Of a stretch of DNA of 27,537 bases, positions 18,136 to 27,537 are shown in pieces. The stretch spans positions 333,586 to 361,122 of the forward strand of contig BFEA01000941.1 of NCBI GenBank assembly GCA_003427395.1. Direction: 5' to 3'. The translations under genes and the position numbers were made by a program. The DNA is from Chara braunii (Eukaryota > Streptophyta > Charophyceae > Charales > Characeae). The notes below the pieces were generated by a model. It had not been told where the DNA came from, did no database searches, and saw only the letters and a program-made list of their open reading frames with translations. Within the stretch, counting starts at the first letter, position 1, and every line of letters begins with the position of its first letter.

Positions 18136-19730
18136 TACCGGCTGACCCCTGGCCGGTATCGCCCTCCTGCTGGTGGGTGCAGCTCCCGCATGTTCCCTCG
18201 TTGGAGGCTTAAGCACAGATGGTGGGGAGTAGCACCTGCTGGAAACCGAGTCCCGCCTCCCTGATGTTTACAGAGTCACATAATAGAACATAAGATGCTT
18301 GCTGCCTCTTCAGACATATATAGTCTATCAGATATCATAAAAAAAAACTAGCAGCCACATCCTCAACATTTTGTGTCAGACCTCAACCCCCCCCCCAAAC
18401 CATTGTAGATCCACCAAAGCAAGCTCAGAGGGGGGGAAAGGATTAGAAAATGATTCTGGAGATCTCAATGAAGCTCCTTGTTAGACATCGAACCAGTCTT
18501 GGAAGATGATCTAGTAATCCGTCTTAAAGGACACCTCATCCCCTTCCCCTCCTGGCCAAAGCACATCCCCCAGTCGCTTCCCTGATACATCCCCCAGCCA
18601 GTCAAGTGTGAACTAAGTCTTCTGAATTCTCAGTTTTATCAACTTTTACAAATTATTATTTTTGTTTCAGTGCAGTGCTGTCAGGCTTGCAGTTCAATTT
18701 TTGTTCTCAGCCAGTGGGCTCGGATCTCTGTTTGTATGAACTGTTGAATTAGGTCTGACATTTCCTTACCTTCAATTCTTACTTCTTCCAATGCATGCAC
18801 ACACCTCTTGTACCATAAGACCCATAAAACAACTTTCTTCATACATTAAGTAAGTTCTGCTGAAAATTCGATAAGGAAAGCAAAACAGGGGTCCAGTGAC
18901 CCAGCAGAATCGCCCGCTAATCCCAGGGCCACTCTAGACCTGTCAATCTACGCCATACATAGTCCCAGCGTCTCCACATCTGCTCATCCTACAAAACTGT
19001 GTTCCCAGGTACCGTCAACATCTACGGTGGTCAACAATCAGCACCAGCATCATAAATCAGAGTTTGTGGGACCAGGGAAGCTATCCGAGTTGGAGAACAG
19101 CATCACCGGTCCCGGTGGTCCTCCCAGTTCCGCTTCCTTTCCCTGTGATTGTATATGAGGGTGGTGATTGCCCAGCCACAACAGGTTGTGCACCCTCTCT
19201 TGCTGCACCGTCGGGAGCCCAACCAGCCGCTGCAGTCATCACGTACTCGAACCTGCGCAAACATCACACTCTATCGCATACCGTAATGGTACAGACCAGA
19301 ACAAGAACCGACCTCTCTCACATAGTACAGGATAGGGCAGCGGAAGGCTAACATGCCAATGATCAGACCAATCATGGCAATCAATGTCGCAATGCAAGCC
19401 GAACATACATCATCATCATCACATGGTGTGAAGGGGCCTGGCGCTCACACAGGAAGAATGCGCCAACCCCCAACCATACACAGACGAAGAGGAAGGGGAT
19501 CACATGAAGAAGAGAGGGAAGATGGGAATGTCGTCAACACCAAGTCTTCGGTACAGGTCCCAAATAATCCCTGTCCAATGTCTCAATCCCAATGTCGAGT
19601 CTGAATCCAAATGTCGTCAAGTCCCAAAGTCACCAATCTCTCTCTGTCTCTCGTCGTCTGCAGATACTGAGAAGTCAGGTAGCGAGAGGGTGAGGGAGAG
19701 ATGGTAGACTAAGAGGAGGAAGAAGAAAAA
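18136..19730. other. Unannotated region after module copy 1
   Basis: The sequence no longer matches copy 2. It is mixed in composition, with a C10 run at 18387-18396 and an A9 run near 18340. Open frames are short; the one at 19064-19351 (95 codons) is Pro/Thr-rich and not recognisable. It may hold non-coding or intronic DNA belonging to a splice site candidate downstream. Confidence 0.35.

Positions 19731-19782
<52 letters not shown>
19731..19782. repeat. (CT)n microsatellite
   Basis: About 50 bases of almost pure CT dinucleotide repeat lie here. It ends close to a possible branch point and splice acceptor, so it could act as a long polypyrimidine tract in a transcript of this strand. Confidence 0.95.
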
Positions 19783-19786
<4 letters not shown>

Positions 19787-19819
19787 CTACTAACCTTTGA
19801 AGGTGGCGCCTTATTGCAG

Positions 19820-19842
19820 GTACATCAAAGACGAAGCTGGAG
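19820..19842 (+). other. Possible 23-nt microexon
   Basis: A TACTAAC branch-point-like string at 19788-19794 follows a CT tract. An acceptor TTATTGCAG ends at 19819, and a near-ideal donor GTAAGT starts at 19843. The 23 bases between would be an internal exon of one of the smallest sizes seen in plants. No flanking exons could be identified, so this stays a motif-based suggestion. Confidence 0.25.
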
Positions 19843-21329
19843 GTAAGTCTCCTTGGCCTCCGCCCTTCACTCTCTCTCCCAACGCTACTCTAAGCTCCTA
19901 CTAGCGCCCANCNCTGANGACTACTCTNGCGCTAGCTACTACTACTGCAGCGCTCCTCCAGAGTGTTGGTCCGGCAGGGAGGCTGCTCTTGCCAATGCCG
20001 AAGTGTGCCAGACCCTGGCAATGCAGTTCAAACAAAGGTTGTCTTGAAACGCGCTAAAAATGGCTTGTGCTAAACCCTGGTCTGGCGCCTATATTTCAGG
20101 GCAGGTCGACTTTATGAGGGGCTGAAAATGGCCCTCGTTTTTAGGCTTTTAGGCTGAAACGACACAGGGTCTGGAGGGCCTTTATTTTCTCTGGTCGGGC
20201 CCTGCAGGCCCGTGTGGATACGCAGTATGCCACACACTCCCAAGTCAGATCTCATAGAGGGCAGTCATTCGTCTCGCCTCATTTTGGTGAAGCGGCCCTG
20301 CCCACCCTCGATATTCTGGCGGTGTGCAGTCTTGCGGCCCACCTTCTTAACTCACTTCTGTGCGACGGCATCATCAGCAGAGGCTATTCCGCACAGCACA
20401 TTGGGGGGGTCATCTTGAGGGGTACTGCCATGGGAGGGACCACTGTTCTATAAGGTCACTCCACCAAGGACTGGAAGAGGGGTGACCGTCCTCAGTAACA
20501 TAGGATTGGGGGAGTGGGGGTGCTCCAGGGAATATTGAAAGCTGGGTGCTTGGGGTCTCGTGAGGAATTAGGCCCGAGACAACAACAGTGACAAATCCAA
20601 AAAAAAAGAGGGATCATACCCATTGAAAGGCAAGCACACAATCTTAAAAAGGGGATCCGCTTCCACAGGTCTTGGAGCCTGGAGGGCTCGGAAAAAGTAC
20701 GTATTTGGTAATGGCCCTAATGGGAGGATAAAACAAGTAGGCTCATGCAAGTGATCGCGAACGGCACCCCAACTAGCCAACTNAGGATAGACCCAAATGC
20801 ATGAAGATGGAGATCAGGAGAAGCGACAGTTTGGGGCATTGAACCACCAATTCTTACAAAAGCCACGGTCGTATACGAGCAGCGACACGCGGGGCCAAAC
20901 GGGTCTGGCAGCTCCGGTCTAAATTCATTCAGGTGGAAACATTGCGGCTCTATTTTCACCGCGGCCGATGTACGGGCGAAGTACTGGTGGTTTAACAACC
21001 TTACTCCTCATAGGAGTCAGAGGACATATCAACTGACAGCTGGCCAAGGTCAAGCCGGACGTAACCCACGACGTCGTCAAGAAATGGACAGTCATTTTCT
21101 CAGATAATCCTCCCACAAAAGAATTTTTGTTCTTCTGGCAGCAGATGAATAAATTATACTCACAGAAATATGCCTCCTTTTTGTGTCTCCAGCTCACCAG
21201 GCAGTTCCCACTGCTGAATAGTTAGAACTGTTATGCTGCCACATCTGTNACGCGCCAGCTTCCGGACCTGCGCCATCTTCCATACCCCCCCTCCTCTCTC
21301 TTCAAATTTTGGTATTCTTGGCAAATGGC
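19843..21329. other. Unannotated region before module copy 2
   Basis: I see no recognisable gene. A 64-codon frame at 19853-20047 contains several ambiguous bases near 19912-19928. Small hairpins occur at 20196-20212 (CGGGCC and GGCCCG arms). The remaining sequence has no coding similarity I can name. Confidence 0.35.
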
Positions 21330-22001
21330 CCGACGAGGCCTCTTTTCGTATTTGCATGAATGTATAATGCGTTGTTCGTAATAAGGGAGGCCCCGTCCCT
21401 CCCAGGACCTTCGGATCGGTTTTTGGAATTTCGTCTTTTGCAAATTCGGGAAATACATGGAAATTACGAGCGCCTTAGCGAGCGCTTTAGGAATTTGGGT
21501 CGACGGTTAGGAATTCCGGAATGAGCGGAATCTGACGTGTCCTTTCTTGTGCATAAATGTTCTCAACTTCGTCTTGGAAAGCTCTGGGAATTTTCGTAAG
21601 AATCTGAATAGGTACAGCACTTTCTCCCACGTTCGCTCTGCCGCGCGGATATGGTACCTTTCAATTTAAATCAGTTGTAACTGTTTTGGTGCCCTTTTTG
21701 CCTCCGCGTCGGCGCCATGCATGCAAGCCTCCCCTCCTCGCTTCCCACGCTGCCTTCGACACGCTCTTCTTCGCGGTCACGCTCCTTCTCTCTTTGTAAC
21801 CGTTTTCCATCTCTCCTTCGCCTTGCGCGCCTTTTCTCTTTTTCTTGATCATTTGAATCTTGGTTCCATTTCGCGCTATTCTTCGCGCTCTTCTTCTTCC
21901 AGCTCTAATCCTCGCGTTGAAATACTCTGTCGACTCCCTCTTCACTCCCTCAAGCCAAGGAGACGCGCCGTGTAAGAAGGAAATTCTTGATACACAACGA
22001 T

Positions 22002-22010
22002 TCTGATTGG
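22002..22010 (-). promoter_or_regulatory. Inverted CCAAT box, module copy 2
   Basis: TCTGATTGG is identical to the copy 1 site and lies 120 bases before the TATA box. Confidence 0.5.
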
Positions 22011-22129
22011 CTACAACTGGGATCCAAAGGATCGACATGTCTTTCGTCAGGTGAGTATCCCTGGGCCTTTCCCCACTCCTCCTTGTCTCATTCCTAACCC
22101 TTCCTAGCGTCTATCTCCTTTTTCGCAGC

Positions 22130-22136
22130 TATAAAT
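22130..22136 (+). promoter_or_regulatory. TATA box, module copy 2
   Basis: TATAAAT sits in the same context as in copy 1 and is followed by a CT-rich probable start region. The distance to the ORF start is about 640 bases. Confidence 0.6.
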
Positions 22137-22772
22137 TTCGCAAGCGGTCCCAAAAATCTCTCTCTCGACTCATTCGCCCGCTTCGGGGAAGCTGTGGCCA
22201 GGTGGTATGAAGGAAGGTGCGAGTCGAAAGTCCCGACAAGCTGGCTGTAGTTTTAGCGCTCGGCATGCTGGATCGCCCGACAGACTGTGGGATCCGGGCA
22301 GGGCCGTGCAGAGACTTACGTCGGCGGGGTGACGATCGCTATGGTGGAATTGGCACGTGACGACCGGGATCGTCGCTGCAAGTGAGATGTTCGAGTCGGA
22401 AGTGAGTGAATGCATGGTTTGGGGCTATGGTGGAATTTTACAGAAGTGCTTTCTTTTTGCTCCAAAATTTGTATCTTCGAGCGTGAGTTCTGATCACTCA
22501 GCTTTTAAGTCGGGATTTCTACTCGTTCCTCCCCCCTGATCTGTGTCCATACTCCCTCACTCTCTCTTCTCCGGTCATGTTATGTTCTAATGGATGAATT
22601 ATGGTAACCTTGTTTCTCTCACTTCGGTATGTGCATACGGTAAGTCGTATTAGAGAGCTTGTTATAGCATGATTGCAAGGATGATTGGCTGATCGACTGA
22701 ATGATCTGGCGGCCTAGAGTGTCAAACGAAAGATGTATGATTAAGATCTGTTTTGAGCTTGCCTTTGCTGCC

Positions 22773-23306
22773 ATGTGGACTGACGGCCCCAACCCGACCG
22801 GGTGCCAACTTCCCGTGCCCACCCCGCGCCCCTTCCCGTACAACGAGGAAAGGATACGTGTATGCGAGTGGGACGTACGAGAAGTCGTCGGCAAGATCGG
22901 AGGACGCTACTAGTTTCCTCCCGAAACTCCGTGCTCTCGATTCGTCGGTGCGGGTTTTGTTATCATCGATACGCACTTTCCACCCTATTCGTTGTTGTTG
23001 TCATTTAACGAAGTGATCATGGTTCTATGGACGGCAGTGGAGCCTCACTGGCCTAACACTCTGTGCAGCGATTGTCGCCACTTCAAGCGTTACCAGGCCA
23101 AGGGTTTTCACTTCCGCACACGTGGCAAGGACGAGCACAAGGAGAACGCTACTCAATTGAGGCCCTCCACGTCGGACTCGGAGTTGTGTAACGAGCGCTG
23201 ACGAGACCTCATCCATAAACAGGATACCACGTGTGTACCCGCCCCCTTTCACGCGAAACGAAGAGCNACGNCTCGCTGGGAAGTCCANCGATACTTTTTG
23301 GATTGA
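22773..23306 (+). pseudogene. Unknown protein of the duplicated module, copy 2
   Basis: The ATG at 22773 begins Met-Trp-Thr as in copy 1. The frame has 177 codons and ends at TGA 23304-23306, with TAG at 22911-22913 and TGA at 23199-23201. It differs from copy 1 by one 6-base length change near the start. In the 14-residue block Ala-Gly-Phe-Val-Ile-Ile-Asp-Thr-His-Phe-Pro-Pro-Tyr-Ser, seven codons differ, all synonymously. In Leu-Arg-Pro-Ser-Thr-Ser-Asp-Ser-Glu-Leu, six of ten differ synonymously. Three ambiguous bases fall near the end. The premature TAG lies one codon away from the premature TAA of copy 1. The family is unknown to me. Confidence 0.6.
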
Positions 23307-23559
23307 ATTTCCCATAACCGCGAGTCCCGCGCGCGCCTTTTTCTCATTTAAACCCGCGCAGCGGCGGACCTCCTTCTTACTAAAGTCGGACCTTCATAGG
23401 GGATTTCAGTTTTTTCTATGTCCCCACACTCAACTTTTCCAAAAATCCTTGGCACAACCCATCTTCGCTGTCCTCCCAGGGCCCTTCCGCAAATCAAAAC
23501 GACTCCGACCGGAAAACAGCGCAGGGCGTGAGGTTGAGCNTCACACATCCCAGCTAATC

Positions 23560-23941
23560 TNATATGTGGGAGATGTGGCAAAGTGTCTGAAGACTCTGAA
23601 TCATATTCATACACCTTTGGTGGGACTGTGGGAGTGCCGAAAGTCAGCATTCTGGTGGAACTGGTGGAATAAACACCTGGAGAACCTTCTGGAATTCAGA
23701 ACATCCACTGACAGTTGGGAAGAATCCGAAGAGATGGGCAATGACTGGCCAGTGGCCACTCACACCAGACTTGAGAAATGAATTTGGGTGGGGATACGTG
23801 GCACAAGCAGGTCGGGCAGTCATCTTTTGGGCGATTTGGATGGAAAGTAACCTTAGTCAGTTTTCGGGCGGTAAATGCAACAAATCCCTCACAAGGAACC
23901 TAGTCAAGGAGTTGATGAGACTCGATATCCCTACAGATTAG
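23560..23941 (+). pseudogene. C-terminal fragment of a LINE reverse transcriptase (zinc-binding region)
   Basis: Across two frames the sequence resembles the end of plant-type LINE ORF2 proteins. A Cys-Gly-Arg-Cys-Gly start (about 23568-23583) is followed in another frame by Thr-Leu-x-His-Ile, a Leu-Trp-Glu-Cys and Trp-rich segment. Then, in the frame ending at 23941, comes an Ile-Phe-Trp-Ala-Ile-Trp-Met-Glu-Ser-Asn stretch, where such proteins usually have Trp-x-Ile-Trp-x-x-Arg-Asn. The order and spacing fit the zf-RVT region and tail. At least one frameshift is present. It starts within about 25 bases of the end of module copy 2, as a 5'-truncated LINE insertion would. Confidence 0.45.
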
Positions 23942-25759
23942 AGATGGAAGGGTGTTGGAAGGGAAGGCAGCAGTAGGACATGGTTCGAACGAAGCGGAAC
24001 GATCATGGTGTAGGAGGGGGCAGCTAGCAATCGTGAGGGAAGATGGGAAGCTGAAATTGTCAGCTTGGATAGGTAGTTTGGTGAGAATGGGACAGGTAGT
24101 AGCTTAGGTTGAACCAAGGCAGTCATTATGATGGGCAACCTCATGCCCCACACAGCGTTTTGTACCCTTGCAGGTTATGCGAATGAGAGTAGGGGCGCAA
24201 CCAAAGAATTTTGGGTAAAGGGGTTGAAATCCCCCACAAGTGGTTAACGAACTCAACGGGGACCCCCACTTTCCGCTCGTGACTAACGGTCTGAAATTTT
24301 GGGCCTCCGTTAACCTGCTCTCAAATCCGGGTCAGAACCAGTGTTTCCAATATCAGTTCAAGAGGTCCTCTCGAAATTAGAAAGGGGAAAGGAGTTGAAA
24401 TTCTCACGGGTGGAAGGATGTCATTGCAAATACAAAAGGAAACAAGGGATTCATGCAAAATGTAGGGAGAAGAATTTCTGAAACAACAGTCGAACAACAA
24501 GACGGGCGAAATTGAAAATGGCCAAAAAGGCCAAAATTATTTCAGAAGGAAAATAAAGGCGGAGTGTTGCGAACACTGCAAAGGGCCTTGAGGGCCGAAA
24601 TCCAAAAGTGTCACAGTGTTCCCTCTCTGGCCATCATCGCGATTAGATTCCCCTGAATCTCTGATGACTCATCGTCGTACGGTGGAGCCTTGGAGCTGGC
24701 GGAACTGGGACGCAGAAGCTCTCCGGCAGCACTGTGAAGCACATCAATCCAAGACTAAGTGCACCTAGGAGAAAAAGGTGGCGGCAAGAGGAGCCTCCTG
24801 CCGTGCACTTGGGTCGATGTGCTCAACAACACGCTTGTGCCATGACTGTTTTTCAGAAAGCGAACGACACCTCGATACCCCACCATCAACCACGACATGA
24901 ACACGAATTCCCCACCTTCCACCATTGCTAGTTATATCGGGGATTCCATGTAATATCCACCGGCGGTAACAGCCGCCGACCAAGGCAACATAGTGTCACA
25001 ATAAGGTCTNAGTAAGGGACGACAATCTGGGAGAATCAAAATTGTTGCAATCAATCAACATGAAACCACCTCCACCTAATGACAAACTTTACGAGAGTAC
25101 AAAGATAAACTTGGTTGCTTTGCAATAACATCTNCATCGTCGTAAACGACATGCTTATCTGTTACAGAGAACTCAAATGGGNTGCGANGGCAGATTGACG
25201 CGAAGTTCGACAGCACAANCACCAACCCGCACNAAGACATAAAGAGGCAAGAGACAAATCCATGCACGCAGTATATGCCCACNNCANCCCANGTGGACTC
25301 GTCAGTNTTAATTTAGAAAATTGCAACNAAAATCAATTGTTGTCNAGGGAAGNGAAACAAAATGCAGCAGATTATTTCACCATTGAGATCAGTCAACCAT
25401 TCAAGCTCACACTCGCAGATTTGTCACAACGCACCCAATCATCACACTCACAGCAAAGCAAAGATATGTTCCAAAAATTGATGTACAATAGCACATTCTT
25501 CAGCATGAGCAATACTACCAGTCAGGTAACCCTCTTGAACATGACGACATCCTTAGCCTTAGAAACCGACTATTGGTCTTTGCTCATTCGCAAGGATACT
25601 TGATCCGGGGAAAACTGACCAAACATCTGACCGAGAATCAGATGAACTTCAACTTTCTTTGCACTTGCAAGCACGCAGGCGCTGTGCAACATTATTGAGA
25701 CATTATTTAATCCAATCAAGACTGCAATGTCTTAACCGAATACACCAGCAGGCAACATC
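23942..25759. other. Probable LINE 3' region and unassigned AT-richer DNA
   Basis: The part after 23941 could be the 3' untranslated region of the LINE fragment, but no poly(A) tail marks its end. An inverted repeat GAACACTG/CAGTGTTC lies at 24571-24578 and 24614-24621. A frame at 25262-25603 (113 codons) begins in sequence full of ambiguous bases and is not recognisable. It might be part of the 5' half of the next LINE, but I see no endonuclease motif. Confidence 0.35.
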
Positions 25760-27200
25760 AAAGTGGCCATACCTTCTTTCATAAACTTTTTACTTCATCC
25801 AGAGAAAGTGGAAGGGAGGAAAAGGATACTAATGATATAGTAGGTTTTCATACCCCTCTCACCTAGAGCTTAACACCAGCTCATAGTAACGTCTTAGAGA
25901 GACTGCTAGCAAAGAACGAAAATTTGGTAGCTCTAGTACAAATGGAAGACTCAGAGGATAAGACCCCAAGTTTTTATGGCCTTCCTAAAAAATTGTATGA
26001 GGCATTGTGGTCAACTTTTTCGACAGACTTAATGAAATTATATAAGAAGGTTTGAAAATAGGATAACATGAGGAAATTGTGGGGCAACGAATCCATACTT
26101 TGCTCTATAAAAAAAAGGATAAGACAAACATACGTAATTATAAGCATATTACGTTACTAACGATAGTCTATAAAATGAATGTCAAAGCTCTAGGTTCAGG
26201 ATGATTCCTTAATAACCAATATAATTCATCATTCTCGGACAGGGTTTATTCAAGGACACCACATTCAATACAATATTTTTATGGTTAATGAGATGCTCAA
26301 ACTATCACGTCACTCAAATAAAAATGTTGCATTTTTTTTTATAGACTTTGAAAAAGTCTACGACCATGTTGATTGACGCATTTTAGACGCATGCTTACAA
26401 TGTCATAAAGTTGACTTTAGACCGCAGTTTCGTGAATGGATTCAAATACTGCACACCAATGTCACAACCAGAATATTGATCAATAAACTTCGTTCCCCTG
26501 TCATTAGGCTTAAAAGATCTGTGAGACATGAGGACTTGTTGACTCCTTTCCTTTTTCTCAATATAATGGAAGCCTTATGAGCCAACCTTAGGGCTAATTG
26601 TAATATCAGACGATTACAGATATCTGGTAGGGGAGGTTGTCCTTATTACTTTCATGTTTCCTGATGACCTTCAAATTACAGTTACGGTGGAGACATCGGT
26701 CACAAATATGGAGGAGATCAAAAGACTTATGGGTAAATTTTCATACGCCTCAAATATGGCAGTCAATTGGGGAAGCAAGACTCAAGGGTAGTAGAATCAA
26801 ATGGATGCCTCTAGAGGCACCCATTCGTATTTGAGGTGTCTCTCTTACAGCACATGGCAAACCTGTCTCAAATGATGAATGAATATCTAAGCCAGAGCAT
26901 ACTTCATTTTTTGGTAGGGCGCTACTAAGTAATAAATTAAATGTTATGTTGACTTTCATATGAACTGACAATGTGGTCGCTTACTAAAGTGGTCACCATA
27001 ATTATCACCTAAACTCAAAGTGGGGTTAGGCATACTTGACCCAAATTCACCCAATAGTCCAATGGCAAGCCTTAGCTCTTCAATGGCTAAAAAGGCTTGT
27101 CCTTTCAACAGAGATCCCCTGGCATGACCTAGCCCTAGAGCAAATTTGGAGATTGACACCTCAATCCAATGAGGATATTCACGCACTCATGTGAGTAGAG
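25760..27200 (+). pseudogene. Decayed LINE (non-LTR) reverse transcriptase
   Basis: The order of motifs matches LINE ORF2. A Phe-Phe-His segment (about 25771-25790) precedes a Gly-Leu-Pro-x3-Tyr-Glu-Ala-Leu-Trp segment (about 25977-26015). An Asn-Tyr-x-x-Ile-Thr-Leu-Leu motif follows (about 26133-26160), then Thr-Gly-Phe-Ile-Gln-Gly (26239). Next are the catalytic Asp in Phe-Ile-Asp-Phe-Glu-Lys-Val-Tyr-Asp (Asp at 26344) and a Phe-Pro-Asp-Asp box at 26657-26668, where Tyr/Phe-Ala-Asp-Asp is usual. Frames change at an A8 run (26109-26116), before 26239 and again before 26642, with stops such as TGA 26374-26376. Later sequence to about 27200 resembles the Trp-rich downstream region. It is AT-rich compared with the modules. 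Confidence 0.75.
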
Positions 27201-27506
27201 GCCATTATTGGCGTATACCTACGGCTTATTTTCATCATAAAGAGGATGAAGATAGAAGATTTGTAAGGCCTGACCTAACACTGGACAATTTATGCGTCAT
27301 TCATACTTACTTTTCTCCATACATGGAGACAACTCCCTTTGCCCGACAAACTTTTCCCTATTCGGCTATGTGGCACCCTTGACCTAGGAGTCAACCACGG
27401 CCCCGCGCCCTAGGCCGCACGGCCAAGTTTTCTTGCGGCTGCCACCCGCGCCCAAAATCGGGGCGTGCACATCGCTTGCGCATGGCGTCCCCCAGCATAA
27501 TCAACT
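27201..27506. other. Tail region, GC-rich at its end
   Basis: I see no gene here. Composition changes sharply at about 27390 from AT-rich to GC-rich with many GCGCC and CGGCC strings. That sequence could be a different repeat into or next to which the LINE inserted, or the 3' end of a short element tailed by the following A-run. Confidence 0.35.
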
Positions 27507-27522
27507 AAAAAAAAAAAAAAAA
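27507..27522 (+). repeat. A16 tract
   Basis: Sixteen consecutive A bases lie on the plus strand, the direction of both LINE remnants. It could be the poly(A) tail of a retroposed sequence ending at 27506, but no target-site duplication can be tested because the window ends 15 bases later. Confidence 0.7.
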
Positions 27523-27537
27523 GTGAAATTTCGGGGG

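Larger units (their letters stand above)
21330..23540 (+). repeat. Module copy 2: promoter plus unknown ORF
   Basis: This is the diverged partner of 15440-18135, about 5.9 kb downstream in the same orientation. It keeps GCGCCTTAGCGAGCGC (21470-21485), the inverted CCAAT (22002-22010), the TATA box (22130-22136), the GTCGGCGGGGTGACGATCGC block near 22320, the ORF (22773-23306) and the GGGCGTGAGG end near 23525. It is about 0.5 kb shorter, mostly because the leader between TATA and ORF is shorter. LINE-like sequence begins almost directly after its end. Confidence 0.75.

Noticed and set aside
6158-27445. A 14-base match (TTCTTGCGGCTGCC) between the gag insertion and the end of the window
   Set aside because: About one chance 14-base match is expected within a window this size, and the flanks do not align.

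Overview
The window looks like nuclear DNA of a plant or streptophyte green alga. It carries decayed Ty3/gypsy retrotransposon coding regions and LINE-type (non-LTR) reverse transcriptase remnants, TATA and CCAAT promoter motifs, and scattered ambiguous bases. It has no operon-style gene layout. The gag and pol style reminds me of retroelements from charophyte genomes such as Chara, but that is an impression from memory and not proven. I see no clearly intact host gene. Almost everything recognisable is repeat or broken coding sequence.

Layout. Positions 1-1427 are CTG/TGC-rich sequence with no convincing gene. Positions 1428-2712 hold the most striking structure: 17 tandem copies of a hairpin unit with an almost invariant TAAGTT loop and stems that change in a compensatory way. 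Positions 2713-5116 are non-coding, with an 86-bp tandem duplication, a run of short perfect hairpins and a possible TATA box before gag. Positions 5117-11669 are a nearly full-length Ty3/gypsy coding region (gag, CCHC knuckle, protease, reverse transcriptase, RNase H, integrase). It has nine premature stops, all TAG or TGA, and no frameshift inside pol. Gag also carries a 150-bp in-frame insertion flanked by a 6-bp duplication. Positions 11702-12000 are a ~123-bp tandem repeat broken by an 85-base N gap.

Positions 11984-13069 are the integrase of a second, different retroelement. It is followed by overlapping ORFs (13173-15016) that encode acidic and proline-rich proteins I do not recognise. 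Positions ~15440-18135 and ~21330-23540 are two diverged copies of one module in the same orientation. Each has a pyrimidine-rich upstream region, an inverted CCAAT box, a TATA box and then a ~178-codon reading frame for an unknown protein. The two frames differ largely at synonymous sites, so the family was under protein-level selection before these copies broke. Between them (18136-21330) lie a long (CT)n tract and a possible 23-nt microexon.

From ~23560 there is a LINE C-terminal fragment abutting module copy 2. From ~25760 to ~27200 there is a second, AT-rich LINE reverse transcriptase remnant. The window ends in GC-rich sequence followed by A16. The genes do not form a pathway. The window reads as nested retroelements plus two copies of an unclassified promoter-and-ORF module, next to an unusual structured-repeat array.
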